Of a stretch of DNA of 64,000 bases, positions 44,371 to 56,700 are shown piece by piece (within the stretch, counting starts at the first letter, position 1; each line of letters opens with the position of its first letter). The stretch is from Meloidogyne chitwoodi (Eukaryota > Nematoda > Chromadorea > Rhabditida > Meloidogynidae). The stretch is taken from contig JACZZP010000021.1 in the NCBI GenBank assembly GCA_015183035.1, positions 124,001 through 188,000 of the forward strand, given 5' to 3'. A program made the position numbers and the translations under genes. The notes beneath the pieces are model-generated. The model saw nothing but the letters and a program-made list of their open reading frames with translations. It did not search any database and had not been told where the DNA came from.

Positions 44371-44438
44371 AGTTTATCAAACTCGGTGGAATATAAGCCG
44401 AGTGAATAAATTTTTGGCTCTGCGGTCAACAATGTCAG
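44371..44438 (-). promoter_or_regulatory. Conserved 3' module of copy F
   Basis: Nearly complete: AGTTTATCAAACTCGGTGGA, ATAAGCCGAGTGAATAAAT, GGCTCTGCGGTCAACAATGT. The 17-bp inverted-repeat pair follows at about 44504-44520 and 44719-44735. Confidence 0.65.
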
Positions 44439-44849
44439 AGGCGATTTTTGTTTTAAAATTTCTAAAAAAGAAAAAGGGTTTTATAATAAAAAATTCAGTT
44501 CTTTTCCAGTTTATGAGTTAAAACAAAACATTTAACCACTTGGCATTAATATATTATATAACTGGTCATATTTTATTTTAGAATCAAAACCATAGCCTAA
44601 TGGATTACAGCACGGCCTTAGATTTTCTTATTGGAATAATATTTTATAGAGCTTTTTTAATTTTACCCAAAAAAAAGTTTTAGAACCATAATCTTTGATT
44701 GGACTTAGCTTTCGATTGAGCTCATAAACTGGACAAGAACTTAAAATTCTTAAAAATAATTTTTCAAAAGGGATAAATGTCTGAAACATCTTTTTTCAAA
44801 TATTTTTGTTTCAATTAATCTTCAATTATGTTGACCCTCATAGTTGCCT

Positions 44850-47800
44850 TTAGTCTAGGCGTTGAATCTTCTTCTGTTGCTCGTTTTCAGAATGCTTATT
44901 TCCACCGTGTCCCCTTCCACCGCGACTACGTCCACCTCGTCCACTTCCACCTGCATGGCTACTTTCACCTTCTTGTGTGGAAGTTTTTGGTTCTATAAAT
45001 TAAAAAAAATTTCAAAATAAAATTTGGTTAACAGTATATTATTATTTAAAAAATAATAACTCTGTACTATACGAAATAAATCCACCCAATGCCCTAAAGA
45101 ATATTATAATAAACAAATTCGTCAATAATTAATCGACTAGAAAACATTTCATAAATTCTAACTCGAATAGAATTACATCTTTAATTTAATAAAATTTTAA
45201 ATAATTATACCTTCGGATGTAATAATTGAAAGATAACGTTCAATTTTTAACTCTTCAAAATTGAAGCCAAAAGATACTAAAGTAGCTAAATTTTTTTCAA
45301 GCTGAGTTGGATTTTTCAAGAAAGCTGAAATATAAATAATTTATTTATAATTAATTTAAACACTCAGGCTGTCAGTTCCGGTTATCTCTAGAGCCGGATA
45401 TATTTGAAAATTTTCGATTCGGTACCTTTTAATTCTAAAGGAACTGACAACCTTAGTAATTAATTAAAATAAATTTTAAATACTACACGATTTGTTAATA
45501 TTTTTTAAAAAATAAAAATACCACGAGCCTTTTGGTGACGCTGCGCGTCACCAAAAAGCTCTTTCATAATAATAAAAGGTTTTCGTACTTTCATTAAAGT
45601 AAAAAAATTATTGTACAATAAATAGGGATGTGCAAAATATGCACGGAAAATCACAAAATATGCGCATATATATGCTCAAAAAAAGTCCAAAATATGCACC
45701 GAAATATGAAAAAAATGCCTAAATACGCAGAAAAAATTGCGAAAATGTGCTTTAAAAATAAATATTTATTGCAAAAAAAAATAACATTGAATTTCGCCTT
45801 TCACAATTGCATATTAAGTATTTTTCTAAAGTTGCGCTGGTGAGAAAAAAGAGAATAGGGAAAATATAAAAAGTAAGGTATGAGAAACAAAAATTAATAG
45901 GTAAACTAACGAAATGACAAAAATTTTTTTGAATTTTACCCATTTCTGCACCAAAATTTTAAAAAATACGAAAAAACTTGCAAAATATGCACCAAAATAT
46001 GCAAAAATTGGCCAAACATGCACAATATGCAAATGTGCACGAAAGTGACAAAATATGCAAAAATATGCTATAAGAACCGGTTCCAAAAACAACTCGGAAC
46101 AACGAAAAAAACACCATTTTTGAGCTTTTCATAACGTGGCATATCCGCATGCAAAATATGCATTTGCATGTTTTGCACATCCCTAACAATAAAAGACCTA
46201 AAAAACTGATGTACGAAAATAAGAAAAAACTTATTTATGTAAAAAATTACGAAGAAGAAAATAAATTGTATTATAAAAAACTAATATAGTTTATAATGAA
46301 ATACAATAAAAGCGTATTTTTATAAAAATGTTCACGTAGTTTCGCAAGTTTTAGGGATATTCGAGATCATTAAATATGTATTTCATATTTTTATCTTCTT
46401 GTTTTACAATATCGTTTTCGTCTAATATAGTTTGGCGTTTTTCAAGCAAAACGATCTTTCATAACTTTTTTCGAAATCGTCCAACGAACAATCCGAAACT
46501 TCCGAAAACCGAAATCCGAAACTTGCCCATCCCAGATTTGTACGTTTCTACAATTGTACAGTTGTACTCTTTGCACTTTTGTAATTTTATCTTTTTTATA
46601 ATTGACTTTTGTACGTTTACACATTTGTTGAGTTGTAAATTTTTAAAAAATGTACTTTTGTACATTTACAAAGTTGTATATTTGTGCATTTTTGCAATTG
46701 TAAATTTGTACGTTAACACATTTGTAGAATTGTACTTTACCACAATTGTAATAATGTATAAATACACAATAGTAAATTTGACTTATGTAAATTTGTACTT
46801 ATAACAGTAGTTCAATTGTAAATTTGTACTAAATTACTTTTGTACATTTGAACGTTTCTACAATTGTAAAGTTGTACTGTTTTACGATTACACAGTGGTA
46901 AATTTGAACTTTTGTAGATAGAATATTTTGTATAAATTTACTTTTGTACATTTACATAGTTGAATATTTGTGCTTATTTACAATTGTAATAATGTAAGAT
47001 TACAAATTTGTAGAATTGTACATATCAACAATATAAAGTTGTACAAATACACACCTGTAAATTTGTACTTTTTTACAATTTTTATGTTGTACATTTGTAC
47101 TAAGTCAATGTTGTAAAGTTGTAATTTAATTTACAGTTGTTGAGTTGTACTTTTGTACAATTGTCAAAAGTACATGTACATTGTTGAAGTTTTTACTAAT
47201 TTGCAATTGTAAAGTCGTAGACTAAAAGTGTACATTTGTACTACATTACAGTTGTACATTAGTACTAAATTACAGTTGTACATTTGTACTTCTTTACAGT
47301 TGTACATTTGTACTAAATTAAAGTTGTACAGTTGTAATATTTTACATGTGTACTTTTGAACTACATTACAGTTTTTCATTTGTACTTTTGTACTACTTTA
47401 CAGTTTTAAAGTTTAGCGTTTGTTCATTTGTAAAGTTGTACTTTTTACATTTGTAATACTTTACATTTTTTACATTGGTACTACGTTACATTTGTACAGT
47501 TGTAAATTTTTACATTTTGTACATTTGTACTTATTTACATTTGTAATACGTTAGTTGTACAGTTTTATTATTTTACACTTTGTACAGTTGTAATTATTTT
47601 ATTTTGTACAGTTGTAATATGTTACAGTTGTACATTTGTACTTTTGTTACTTTGTACATGTGTAATTTTTTCCTTTTGCACATTTGTACTATGTTACAGT
47701 TGTACATTTGTAAAATTTTCCATTTCTACGATTGTACTAATTTATATTTGTAAATTTTTACATTTGTACTAATTTACATTTTCACATTTGTACTACGTTA

Positions 47801-50800
47801 CAGTTGTACGTTTGTAATTTTTAAATATGTACTGTTGTAATTTTTTAAAGTTGTACTGTTGTACTACGTTACATTTGTCTACTTTTTCACTTTTGTACAA
47901 CTTTACAGTTATACATTAGTGCTTGTTTACTTTTGTACTACTTTAAAGTTTTACATTTGTACATTTTTATGTTTGTCCGTTTGCAAAGTTGTACTTTTTT
48001 TGCGTTTGTACATTTGTATTTTTGTCACATTTGTACTTTTGTATTTTTTAACATTTGTACATTTGTAATACTATAAGTTTAACATTTGTAAATTTTTTTA
48101 CGTTTGTACATTTAAGTTTATATCAAAAAACTCTAACACAATGTTTGTAAGAAAAGAGTTTGAAGTTCAAGTTCTCTAATTATATAAGTTGCAATAAAAT
48201 ATTATAAGTTTTTACAGCTGACAATTACATGGTTCAACTTGCTACAGGTGTACATTTTAAAATTGTACATTTGTACTATTATAATTTTACTGTTGTAAAA
48301 ATCACACATGTACTGTTGTACATGTGTAATTTTGTACAATTGTGCAAATGGACATTTGTACTATTGTACATTTGTACACATGTAATTTTATACAAATGTA
48401 ATTTTGTACAATGTTAAAAATACTCATTTGTACTGTTGTACATTAGTAATTGTGTAACATTGGACTTTTGTACAAATTTTAAAACATACATTTGTACTGT
48501 TGTACTCTTGTGAAAATTTATACAATTTTTAGAATACACATTTGTACTGTTTTACATTTGTAATTTTGTAAACTTGTAAGTTAGTACAAGTTTTCAAACA
48601 CACGTTTGTACTGTTGTACTTTTGTAATTTTATAAAATTTTCACACACACAGTTGTACTTTTGTACAATTTTTCAAATACACATTTTTACAGTTATACAT
48701 TTGTAATTATGTACAATTTTTCAAATACAATTACATTAGTAATTTTATACAATTTTGCAAATGCACTTTGTACTGTTGTAAAATTGCACTTTTATACAAT
48801 TTTTCACACGCACATTTTTACAGTTGTACTTTTGTTTTTTTGTTCATTTGTAATTTTTTACAATTTTGCACAAAAACAGTTGTAATGTTGTACTATTGTA
48901 CAATTTTTCAAATACAAATTTTTTCAGTTGTACATTTTGTAAAATTGTAGTATGTTACAATTGAAGTTTGTAAAAATTTTAGTTTTTACATATTACTATT
49001 GTACGTTAGTAATTTTTTCATGAGAACATTTGTAATTTTGTAATGTTTATAAATTGTACAAATTTACATATATAGCGGCCGCCGTCTTGCTTCGTTCGCA
49101 CGGCGTCCGCGGCTAAACGGAAGCCTTTTTTTGATCCACAAACAATGTTCATCTCTAACATATTTTTCAAAGAGAAGAACTAAATTCTCTTTCTCTAATT
49201 ATATTAGGTTGCAATAATTTTTCTTTTCGTGTTAAATTAAAATCATAGCGGCGATTTAAAGTTCAAAAAAATTTGCAATGTGTAATGTTTACAATTTTAA
49301 TTTCGAGCAATTTTACAAATACACATTTGTATGGGTACACATTTTTAATTTTGTACATTATTAAATTTAACAATTGTAATTTTGTACATTTTTTGCAAAT
49401 AAACATTTGTACTGATATACATTTTGAATCTTAACAATTGTAATTTTGTACATTTGTAAATTTGTCATATTTTTTTCAATTGTAATTTTGGTAAAAGTTA
49501 CAAATGCACATTTGTACGGATATACATGTTTTATTTTTTGCAATTGTAAATTTGTACATTTTACAATTGTACAAATACTCATTTGTACTGTCGTACAACA
49601 TTTCAAGTCTTTATCTTTGTAATATTGTAATTTTGTACTCAATTGTAATTTTGGTAAAAGTTACAAATGCACATTTGTAAGGATATACATGTTTTATTTT
49701 TTGCAATTGTAAATTTGTACATTTTACAATTGTACAAATACTCATTTGTACTGTCGTACAACATTTCAAGTCTTTATCTTTGTAATATTGTAATTTTGTA
49801 CAAATGTACTTTTTTACATATATAGCGGTCGCCGGCTCGATTCGCTCTAACGGCGGCCGCGGCAAAACGGAGGACTTTTTATCAAGAAAAAATGTTTATA
49901 TCTCTATCACAAATTTTAAAATGAAGAGAGACAGAGTAAAAACATTTTTCTCTAATTCTAAAAATATACGCGTGCAGATATTACATTAAAAGTTTTTCTC
50001 TAACATATACCTAATTTAAAATGAAAAGAGAAAGAGTTAAAACATTTTTCTCTAATTATATAAATATACGCGGTGTGCAGCTATTACAGTAAAAGTTTTC
50101 GTGTCAAAAGAAAATCATCTTTTCTCTTTGACGCAAAAACCATCAATTTAGTAAGGTTAATAATTATGGTCATCCATTTCTTTATAAATTGCTAATTTAT
50201 TTAATAAATTGTATAAATTATTTTCTTTTTCTTTCAATTCATTTAAGCGGTTAGTAAATATTTGTTTGCCTTGTTCACTAAAATTTTTATTAATTATTAA
50301 AAAAATCAAAAACTTAAAGTTTATTTTACAATATTTATAATATTTAAAGCATTGTTCAAAAAAAGAAAATATTTTTTTCAAAACTAACTTGAGTGTATCT
50401 AACAAATTTTTATAAATAATTTCTTGACCTTCAGAATCACTTAAATATTTTTCAATTAATATTTTTGTTTGAGCTAACAAATTATAGTAAATGAAAAAAT
50501 TCTTTTCTTGTTGTGTTGGTTTTCTTAATATTTTTAACTTTTTCTCCAATACTTCTTTGCTGTATTATTATATAAAATTAAATTATATAATTAAATAAAC
50601 AAAAATTAAAAATAAAATAAATTTGCATAAAAATTTTTGTTTTTTTATACTTTTTATTTTCCAAAATCAACAGGTTAACTCAAAAATACATGACACAAAA
50701 TATAAAGAACACACGAAATTTTTTTCTTTTGATTTATATTTTATGGTACTTTTCCTATATGCTCCCAAAGTCCGCAAGTTTTTATCCGCAACTCTTTATA

Positions 50801-52732
50801 TTTTATTATTTACTTTGGATGCATAAAATCAACAATCTTTGCTATCAAAGGACGCATTTTATTACCACAACAAACTTTTTCTTTATGTAGAATTCCACAA
50901 TTTTGAAGAAATTTAGATGCATGGGTTTCATCAGGGATTTCAGAGAGCAATTTAAATTGTAACTCATTTTGTAAAATTTGATTTTTTTAATTCCATTACC
51001 TTATATACCACCAAAAAATGTATTATAATCCTTTATAATTGTTATGGAAAATATTCTCATATATATATATATTTTTTAAATAATCCATTTGAGAAAAATA
51101 TTACTTGCGGATAAAAACTTGCGGACTTTGGGAGCATAAAGGAAAAGTACCTATTTTTCCTTTCGACTTTTTGTACTATAATAATATTCTGAGAATTTTC
51201 TTATTTTTAATAAAACATAGCCACCGGATTTTCTTTTTAACATCGACCCTCTCTAGAAGAACAATACTCTCTAAAATACCGACCATCTAGAGGGGCGTTG
51301 AAAAATATAACGCCGGTCTATAAGAGAAAATCCGGTATTTAATTTTAAGAAAATAAAGAAAATACAAATTGTATTTATGTTTTTCGTGACATGTTTGTAT
51401 AAACATCCCATTTCTAATTTAATTAACAAACCTTAAATTATTCAATTTATTGAAAGTTGAATCAATTTTTTCTTTATTTTTAAATTTTTCAAAATTTTTT
51501 TCTGGCATTATTTCAAAATAATCAATCATTCTTTTAGAAATAAATTCTACTATTGAGTTTCTTTCTTGTCCATCTTCAATTGTATAACCTTCTTGGTAAC
51601 TTTCTATATAATCATTATTAGTTAATTTATGATCTATATAATCATTTAATTGGTTTAAATATTTTTCAAGATTTTGTTCATATTTCTTTATTAACTTTAA
51701 AATTAAAAAATTGTTTTATTTATTAAATAATTACCTATATTACCTAATTAAAATAATATTTATTTTAATTTACAAAAATTTACCAAAAAAATTATTTTTT
51801 TGCTTTATTTTGAAGCAAAGATTTTTAACTAATTTTTAAATAAAAAATAAAAATAAGTTTCCCACAAAAGCTTTTTAGGGAAATATTAAAAGATTAAAAC
51901 TAGGACTGTAAATTTAATTTTCTAAAAAACGCAAAGACTAAAATAGTTTTAAAAAAGCGTCAAAATATTTGGTAAAAATAGAAAAAAGTCCAAAATTGTT
52001 GCAAAAATAGTTACAAAAATTTCATTTCTTGGCATATTTAACTAGTATTACAAAATGCCACAAAGGGAGGTTAGGACAAAATGTCAGTGAGGTATTTTTA
52101 CGATTTTTCATTCAACTAATTTGGCAGCGTTTTTGACAATATTTAATATATTTTTTGTCGACAAAAATTTGACAAAAAATGCCAAAATAATTACAATATA
52201 ACTGTCTAAAATACCTTTATAATTTTTTTGATACTTTCTTTTAAAAGTTCATCATCAATAGTCATGTTAAAATTTTTGAGTATATTAACTGCTTTAAAAT
52301 GAATAATAACGTTAATATTATTTATGTTTTTTTTTAATTCATCTTCAATAGAATTTAAAATGCGAATCAAAAAAGACGCTTCGGTAAGTGAAAAATGTAT
52401 TGAATTGTCAACTAAAATTATTAAAATAAATTATCTGAAAATTACTTTATATAGGTATTAGTAGTTCACTCACAGAATATTCAATTTACGGTAATTAATA
52501 AATTTTTTTTCATTAAAATATTTATTAATTTCGGAAATTCACCTGCTTAAAGGAAAAGTACCTTCCAAAGACTTTTAAAATAATAACAAGTTTTATAGGT
52601 CATAATTGAATATTATAAGTAATTTTATTTTAAATTTACCTGGAGGAGGATTGTGCATTCCAACAGTCATTTGTTGAAGTAAATAGAAAACAAAAAATAA
52701 CAAAAAAATTTTAAAGAATTTGAAATAATCAT
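44850..52732 (-). CDS. Array family copy F, putative secreted protein
   Basis: Signal-peptide exon from ATG 52732 (M-I-I-S-N-S-L-K-F), one base short before Q-Q-M-T-V-G-M-H-N-P-P-P. Exon 2 (about 52400-52215) has F-L-I-R-I-L-N-S-I-E-D-E-L. Exon 3 (about 51690-51440) has K-K-Y-E-Q-N-L-E-K-Y and Y-I-E-S-Y-Q-E-G-Y. Exon 4 (about 50560-50390) has K-P-T-Q-Q-E-K-N-F and L-L-A-Q-T-K-I-L-I. Exon 5 (about 50280-50165). Intron 5 is about 4.8 kb and holds the TTGTAC minisatellite and a hAT-like element. Exon 6 (about 45325-45210) has N-P-T-Q-L-E-K-N-L. Exon 7 (45000-44850) has the richest tail: E-G-E-S-S-H-A-G-G-S-G-R-G-G-R-S-R-G-G-R, then G-H-G-G-N-K-H-S, stop at 44850-44852. The RGG-type tail suggests RNA or nucleic acid contact; inference only. 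Confidence 0.65.
45525..45561. repeat. 17-bp hairpin with 3-nt loop
   Basis: GAGCCTTTTGGTGACGC (45525-45541), loop TGC, then GCGTCACCAAAAAGCTC (45545-45561): a 17-bp stem with one mismatch. Much more GC-rich than its surroundings; in intron 5 of copy F. Could be a tiny foldback element or a structured RNA. Confidence 0.8.
45623..46185. mobile_element. hAT-like element, 563 bp, TSD ACAATAAA
   Basis: Ends TAGGGATGTGCAAAATATGC and GCATGTTTTGCACATCCCTA (imperfect inverted repeats), flanked by ACAATAAA at 45615-45622 and 46186-46193. The interior is rich in AAAATATGCA repeats. No transposase frame seen. Confidence 0.88.
46540..49065 (+). repeat. TTGTAC-rich minisatellite block, part 1
   Basis: About 2.5 kb of degenerate repeats of TTTACAGTTGTACATTTGTA-like units. 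In 47230-47400 the period is 24 bp; after 48290 a longer period with CAATTTTTCAAATACACATT appears. Interrupted near 48115-48230 by an AACTCTAACACAATGTT module. The Tyr/Cys/Val/Leu-rich frames here are repeat artefacts. Confidence 0.85.
49071..49140 (+). repeat. GC-rich hairpin followed by T run, copy 1
   Basis: AGCGGCCGCCGT, a loop with TTGCTTCGTTCGC, then ACGGCGTCCGCGGCT form an imperfect stem, followed by AAACGGAAGCC and T7. A second copy with compensating changes stands at about 49823-49881. Each is followed by an AGAGA/TTCTCTAATTAT module. Could be the end of a repeat element or a small Pol III-type RNA; unresolved. Confidence 0.5.
49260..49820 (+). repeat. TTGTAC-rich minisatellite block, part 2, with 180-bp duplication
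   Basis: Two nearly identical segments of about 180 bp (about 49465-49635 and 49640-49805), each running CAATTGTAATTTTGGTAAAAG to CATTTCAAGTCTTTATC and TTTGTAATATTG. Their near identity indicates a recent tandem duplication. Confidence 0.8.
49823..49881 (+). repeat. GC-rich hairpin followed by T run, copy 2
   Basis: ATATAGCGGTCGCCGGC...GGCGGCCGCGGC then AAACGGAGGAC and T5. Same architecture as the copy at 49071; together they bracket the 49260-49820 repeat. Confidence 0.5.
50745..51151. mobile_element. MITE with 47-bp terminal inverted repeats
   Basis: GGTACTTTTCC...TTTTTATCCGCAA (50745-50791) and its complement (51105-51151) differ at one base. A possible TAT duplication flanks it. The end motif AAAGGAAAAGTACC also occurs as single sequences in intron 1 of copies B, D, F and G. 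In intron 3 of copy F. Confidence 0.85.
51223..51336. mobile_element. Small inverted-repeat element
   Basis: ACCGGATTTTCT and AGAAAATCCGGT are exact complements 90 bp apart; internal TCTAGAG and CGACC motifs add a second, looser inverted pair. The ends vaguely resemble those of 20386-20510. Confidence 0.6.
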
Positions 52733-52854
52733 TTTATTGAAAACTCTTTTCAATTAAAAATTTCTATAAAATATTTTTTATAAAATTAAATTTGCCTTTG
52801 AATTTTAATTAAATTTTTAATTAAAATTTAATTTTTAAACGACCAAATAAAATA

Positions 52855-53330
52855 GATAATTTAATTCAAATGAGAATAGAATTGAAGAGGAGAAATTTTG
52901 AGAGAAATGAATGGATTTTAGAGAAATGAAGAGGCTATTTATTAACAAAGAATTGGGAGCGTAATTTTCTTGACTTTTTATTGTTGGCAGTATTGACTCA
53001 AAAATTAAATTATGCTGGAATATACATAGAGTGAAGAATAAAGAAATTTAAGATGAATAGAGAGAAAAAAATTAAAAAAAAATTTTTTTGGCAAGAAATT
53101 TTTTTATGGGAAATATAGCTATAATTAGTTGACATTTCCTCTATTGCTGCTATTCTAAAAGTTTAGGCATAAAATAGTAAGAATGTTAGAGTAAGAAAGA
53201 CCCCAGCTTCCGACGTAATATTGAATTTAAATTGCCATGCCTCTTCTTAAATAGAATCAATTCTTTGATTTTTAATAGTTGAGAGATGAAATATTTTGAG
53301 GAGACTGAGGCATAGGTTAATTTATAAAAT
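52855..53330 (-). promoter_or_regulatory. Shared upstream block of copy F
   Basis: Well preserved: minus-strand GGCATGGCAATTTAAATTC (about 53222-53240), AATAAATAGCCTCTTCATTTC (about 52925), and the ACTGCCAACAATAAAAAG segment. Confidence 0.6.
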
Positions 53331-53603
53331 TTAAAAAAATTTATTGTGGAAAAAAGATTTAAGGGGGTCATATTCACGGTTTTTCTTAAACGGAAAATTA
53401 AAGTACTTTAATAATTTATTCAAGATTTTTTTTAGGAAATGACTACTGAATTAATCACGGTTTAAATTAATTAATTACTAAATTAACAAAAATATTTTTT
53501 TATAAATTGTTTCATTTTCAGTTGATAACCTCGGAGGATGAAAAGAAGCCCTCCCGAGAAAACAATTAATCCTCAAATAAATAATAAATTAAATAAAAAT
53601 AAA

Positions 53604-53632
53604 AGTTTATCAAACTCGAGGGATATAAACAG
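53604..53632 (-). promoter_or_regulatory. Decayed 3' module of copy G
   Basis: Only AGTTTATCAAACTCGAGGGA-TATAA remains; the CCGAG arm and the GACCGCAGAGCC part are lost, as in copy C. Confidence 0.4.
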
Positions 53633-53751
53633 TGTAAAATTTGGATTTAATTTCGAAAAATTTCAGAAATTTTTTTTTTAATTTTTTCTTCAATTCTTTT
53701 TCTTTTGAATTCATCTTCAATAAATATAAATATGTTGACTCTCTTAGTTGC

Positions 53752-56700
53752 TTAGTTAAGGCGTTGAATCTTTTGCTTACGGTCTTCTTCAGGATCATTA
53801 TTTTCATCTTTTCCACTTCCACCAACATGGCTACTTTCGCCTTTATGTGTTGATTCAACTTCTAGAAATTAAAAAATATATTTTTCAATATAAAAATTAT
53901 TTAACAAAAAGGTATTATATTTAAAATTTATAAGATTATAAATCTAAATCCACCAACGGGGCATTCCGTTAATGAAATTCTGAATAATTCGAAAATAAAA
54001 ATAAATAAATGTAATCATAGATTAATCAGAACTGGATATCAAGTCTGATTTGAATCCCTTATTTAATTTAATAAAATTGAAAATAATTACTTTTAGATTT
54101 AATAATTTGAGGAAAACTTATTGTATTTGCCATCTCTTCATTCTCTAAGCAAAAATATACTAAAGGAGTTAAATACTCTTCAATTTGATTTTTCATAAAA
54201 TCTAAAATATATAAAACTTAATTATTATTTAAAATGTATAATTAATTTATTCATCTTTTTAAAAAAGTTATTAATAAGGCTGTCGTTTCCAGGTATCCGA
54301 AAAAAATAAGATCGAATATCCGAAAATTTTCCAGGAACTGACAATTTATTAATAATTATAATTTTTCATTTTAATAATAATAGATTACTATCATCATCAT
54401 TTTCACTCAATTCATTAAAAATTGCTGAATCTGTAATAAAATTATATAAATCCTTTTCTCGTTGTTCTGATTCATTTAAATATTGGTTAACAAATGTTTG
54501 TGTGCTAAAAAGTTTATTTAATTAATTTTTAAAAATCTTTCAATAATATTTTTAAATAATTATTTATTAAAAGAATTGTTTTAGACAACAATAATAAAAT
54601 ATACTTTTTTTCAAAAACTAACCTGTCGATTTTAAACATATTTTTATAATTAATTGAATTATTTAAATATGATTTAATTAATATTTTTGTTTGGACTAAC
54701 AAATAATAGAAAATAAATAAATTTCCTTCTAGAACTATTGGACCTTGAAATTCCTTCAACTTTTTCTCTAATACGTTTTTTCTGAATTATAAAATTAAAT
54801 TATAATTTTAAGCACTAAGATCAAGGCTAAATAATAATTTATAGCTTAATTATGAGGATTAACTCGGAGAAATTTTAGATTTAAAAAATTAAAAAAAACT
54901 CAAAGGATTGTTAGATAATTAAATATTTTTTAATCAAACAGAAATTATGTAATTTTAGAAAATATAGGAAAATCAATTATAAAGAAATTATACTTTAAGG
55001 AAGATTGCTTATAGCTAGGGCCCGGATTTTTATGTGGCAAAAATTACAAAATATGTACCTAAAATATGTGAAAAATTTTGTGAATATGTGGAAAATATCT
55101 GGAAGATATGTGACAAATATGTGAAAATTTTTGAGCAAAATCTAGAAAATCCAGGAAATTTTTTTTTAAAAATGGAGAGATACTGTTCAATTTTCAGTTT
55201 AAGTCAAATTAAATGAAAAGTAAAGTTATTAGATAACTTTGAAGAAATTTTGTAACTTCCCGCAAAATTGACACTCAAAAATCCAGCACCGAATCACCTC
55301 TCATGTTGGTGCTGATAGATTCCGACAGTGGCTGTTTTCGACAGTAAAATAAAACTCTAAGAATCGTACTTAAAAACGAGTTTTTGGGTAATGTTAGGGC
55401 TTAGGGATTGTAATAAATATATCCGGATGTCTTGCAACAAAAAAACCGAAATACATTTCATAAGTATCCAGATTTAGGCATACAGTTAGAAAACGAGAAA
55501 TAGTTCACTGTCGAAAACTGTTTCCACTGAAAATATAGGAAATATGTGAAAATATCTCAGTCCTTTTTACTTAGACTGACTAAAAACGCCGGATTCGTGC
55601 ATAACTGATGCGTAGATTTCAGAAAAAAATGTGAAAACAAAAAATCCGGGCCCTACTTAAAACACTTATTTGTTAGGAGAGAGTATAAGGTTATTAAAAG
55701 AAAAGTGAATATGTGCGCTGGTAGTTCAGTCGGTAAAGCACTAGATTTTATGGAGCTTAGTCCTTAGAAGCATTTGTGAGGTCACAGGTTCGATATAGAG
55801 ATCGAGCTGGAGCTGGATCCAGACATGGATTTTCCCTGGATCCATTGTCCAGCTTAAGACATTTTTGGGCATTCTGGATTTTTTATGGAGAAAGATCCAG
55901 ATCAAGAATTTTTCAAAATCTCGATCTCTAGTTCGATTCCCCTCAGTGGCCAATTTTTTACTTTTCCTCGTATAATTAACTAACTTTAAATTGTTTAATT
56001 TAGCATAACTTGTATTAATTTTGTAATCTTTTTTAAAATTAATAAAATTTTCTTTTGTCATTAATTGTGATATATTGTTCATTCTTGCAGAAAAAAACTC
56101 TACTGCCCAGTTTTTTCCTTCTTGTTCATCTTCAAATAACTCATCTTCTTCATCACTACTATAATCATCTTCTTGATCATTTTCATCATCACTATCATCT
56201 TTGTAGCTATTTAGATACTCAACATCCTTTAACCTAATATTTATTCTCTCATTTAATTGAATTAAATAACCATTAAAATTATTTTTATATTGATTTATTA
56301 ACTTTAAAAAATTAAATTTTATTAGAAAGAAAAAGTTTTTAAGGAAAGGATTATTATTAATTTGTTAGAAATACCTTTATAATTTTAATAATAGTATTTT
56401 TTAAAAATTGATTATCCTTCAAATTAAATTTTTCAAGTATTTCATTCCCCTTAGTTCGAATAATATTTTCAATATAATTTCCATTTAATTCATCAATTGT
56501 AATTGAATTTAAAATACGAGCAAAAAAAGACAGTTCGGTAAGTGAAAAATGTGTTCTATTGTCTTCAAATTATAAAAAAATTTTTTAATTATTTATTAAA
56601 ATTATTTAATAGTTGACACTCAATTGATAGGTAGGTAATTAATAAATAATATGTATTTATTTATTTTTTGTTAATAATAAATATTATTACCAACTTCCTC

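Noticed and set aside
46376..49865. Many 60-140 codon frames rich in Tyr, Cys, Val, Phe and Asn on both strands
   Set aside because: They are translations of TTGTACATTTGTA-type repeats, with no conserved composition outside the repeat.
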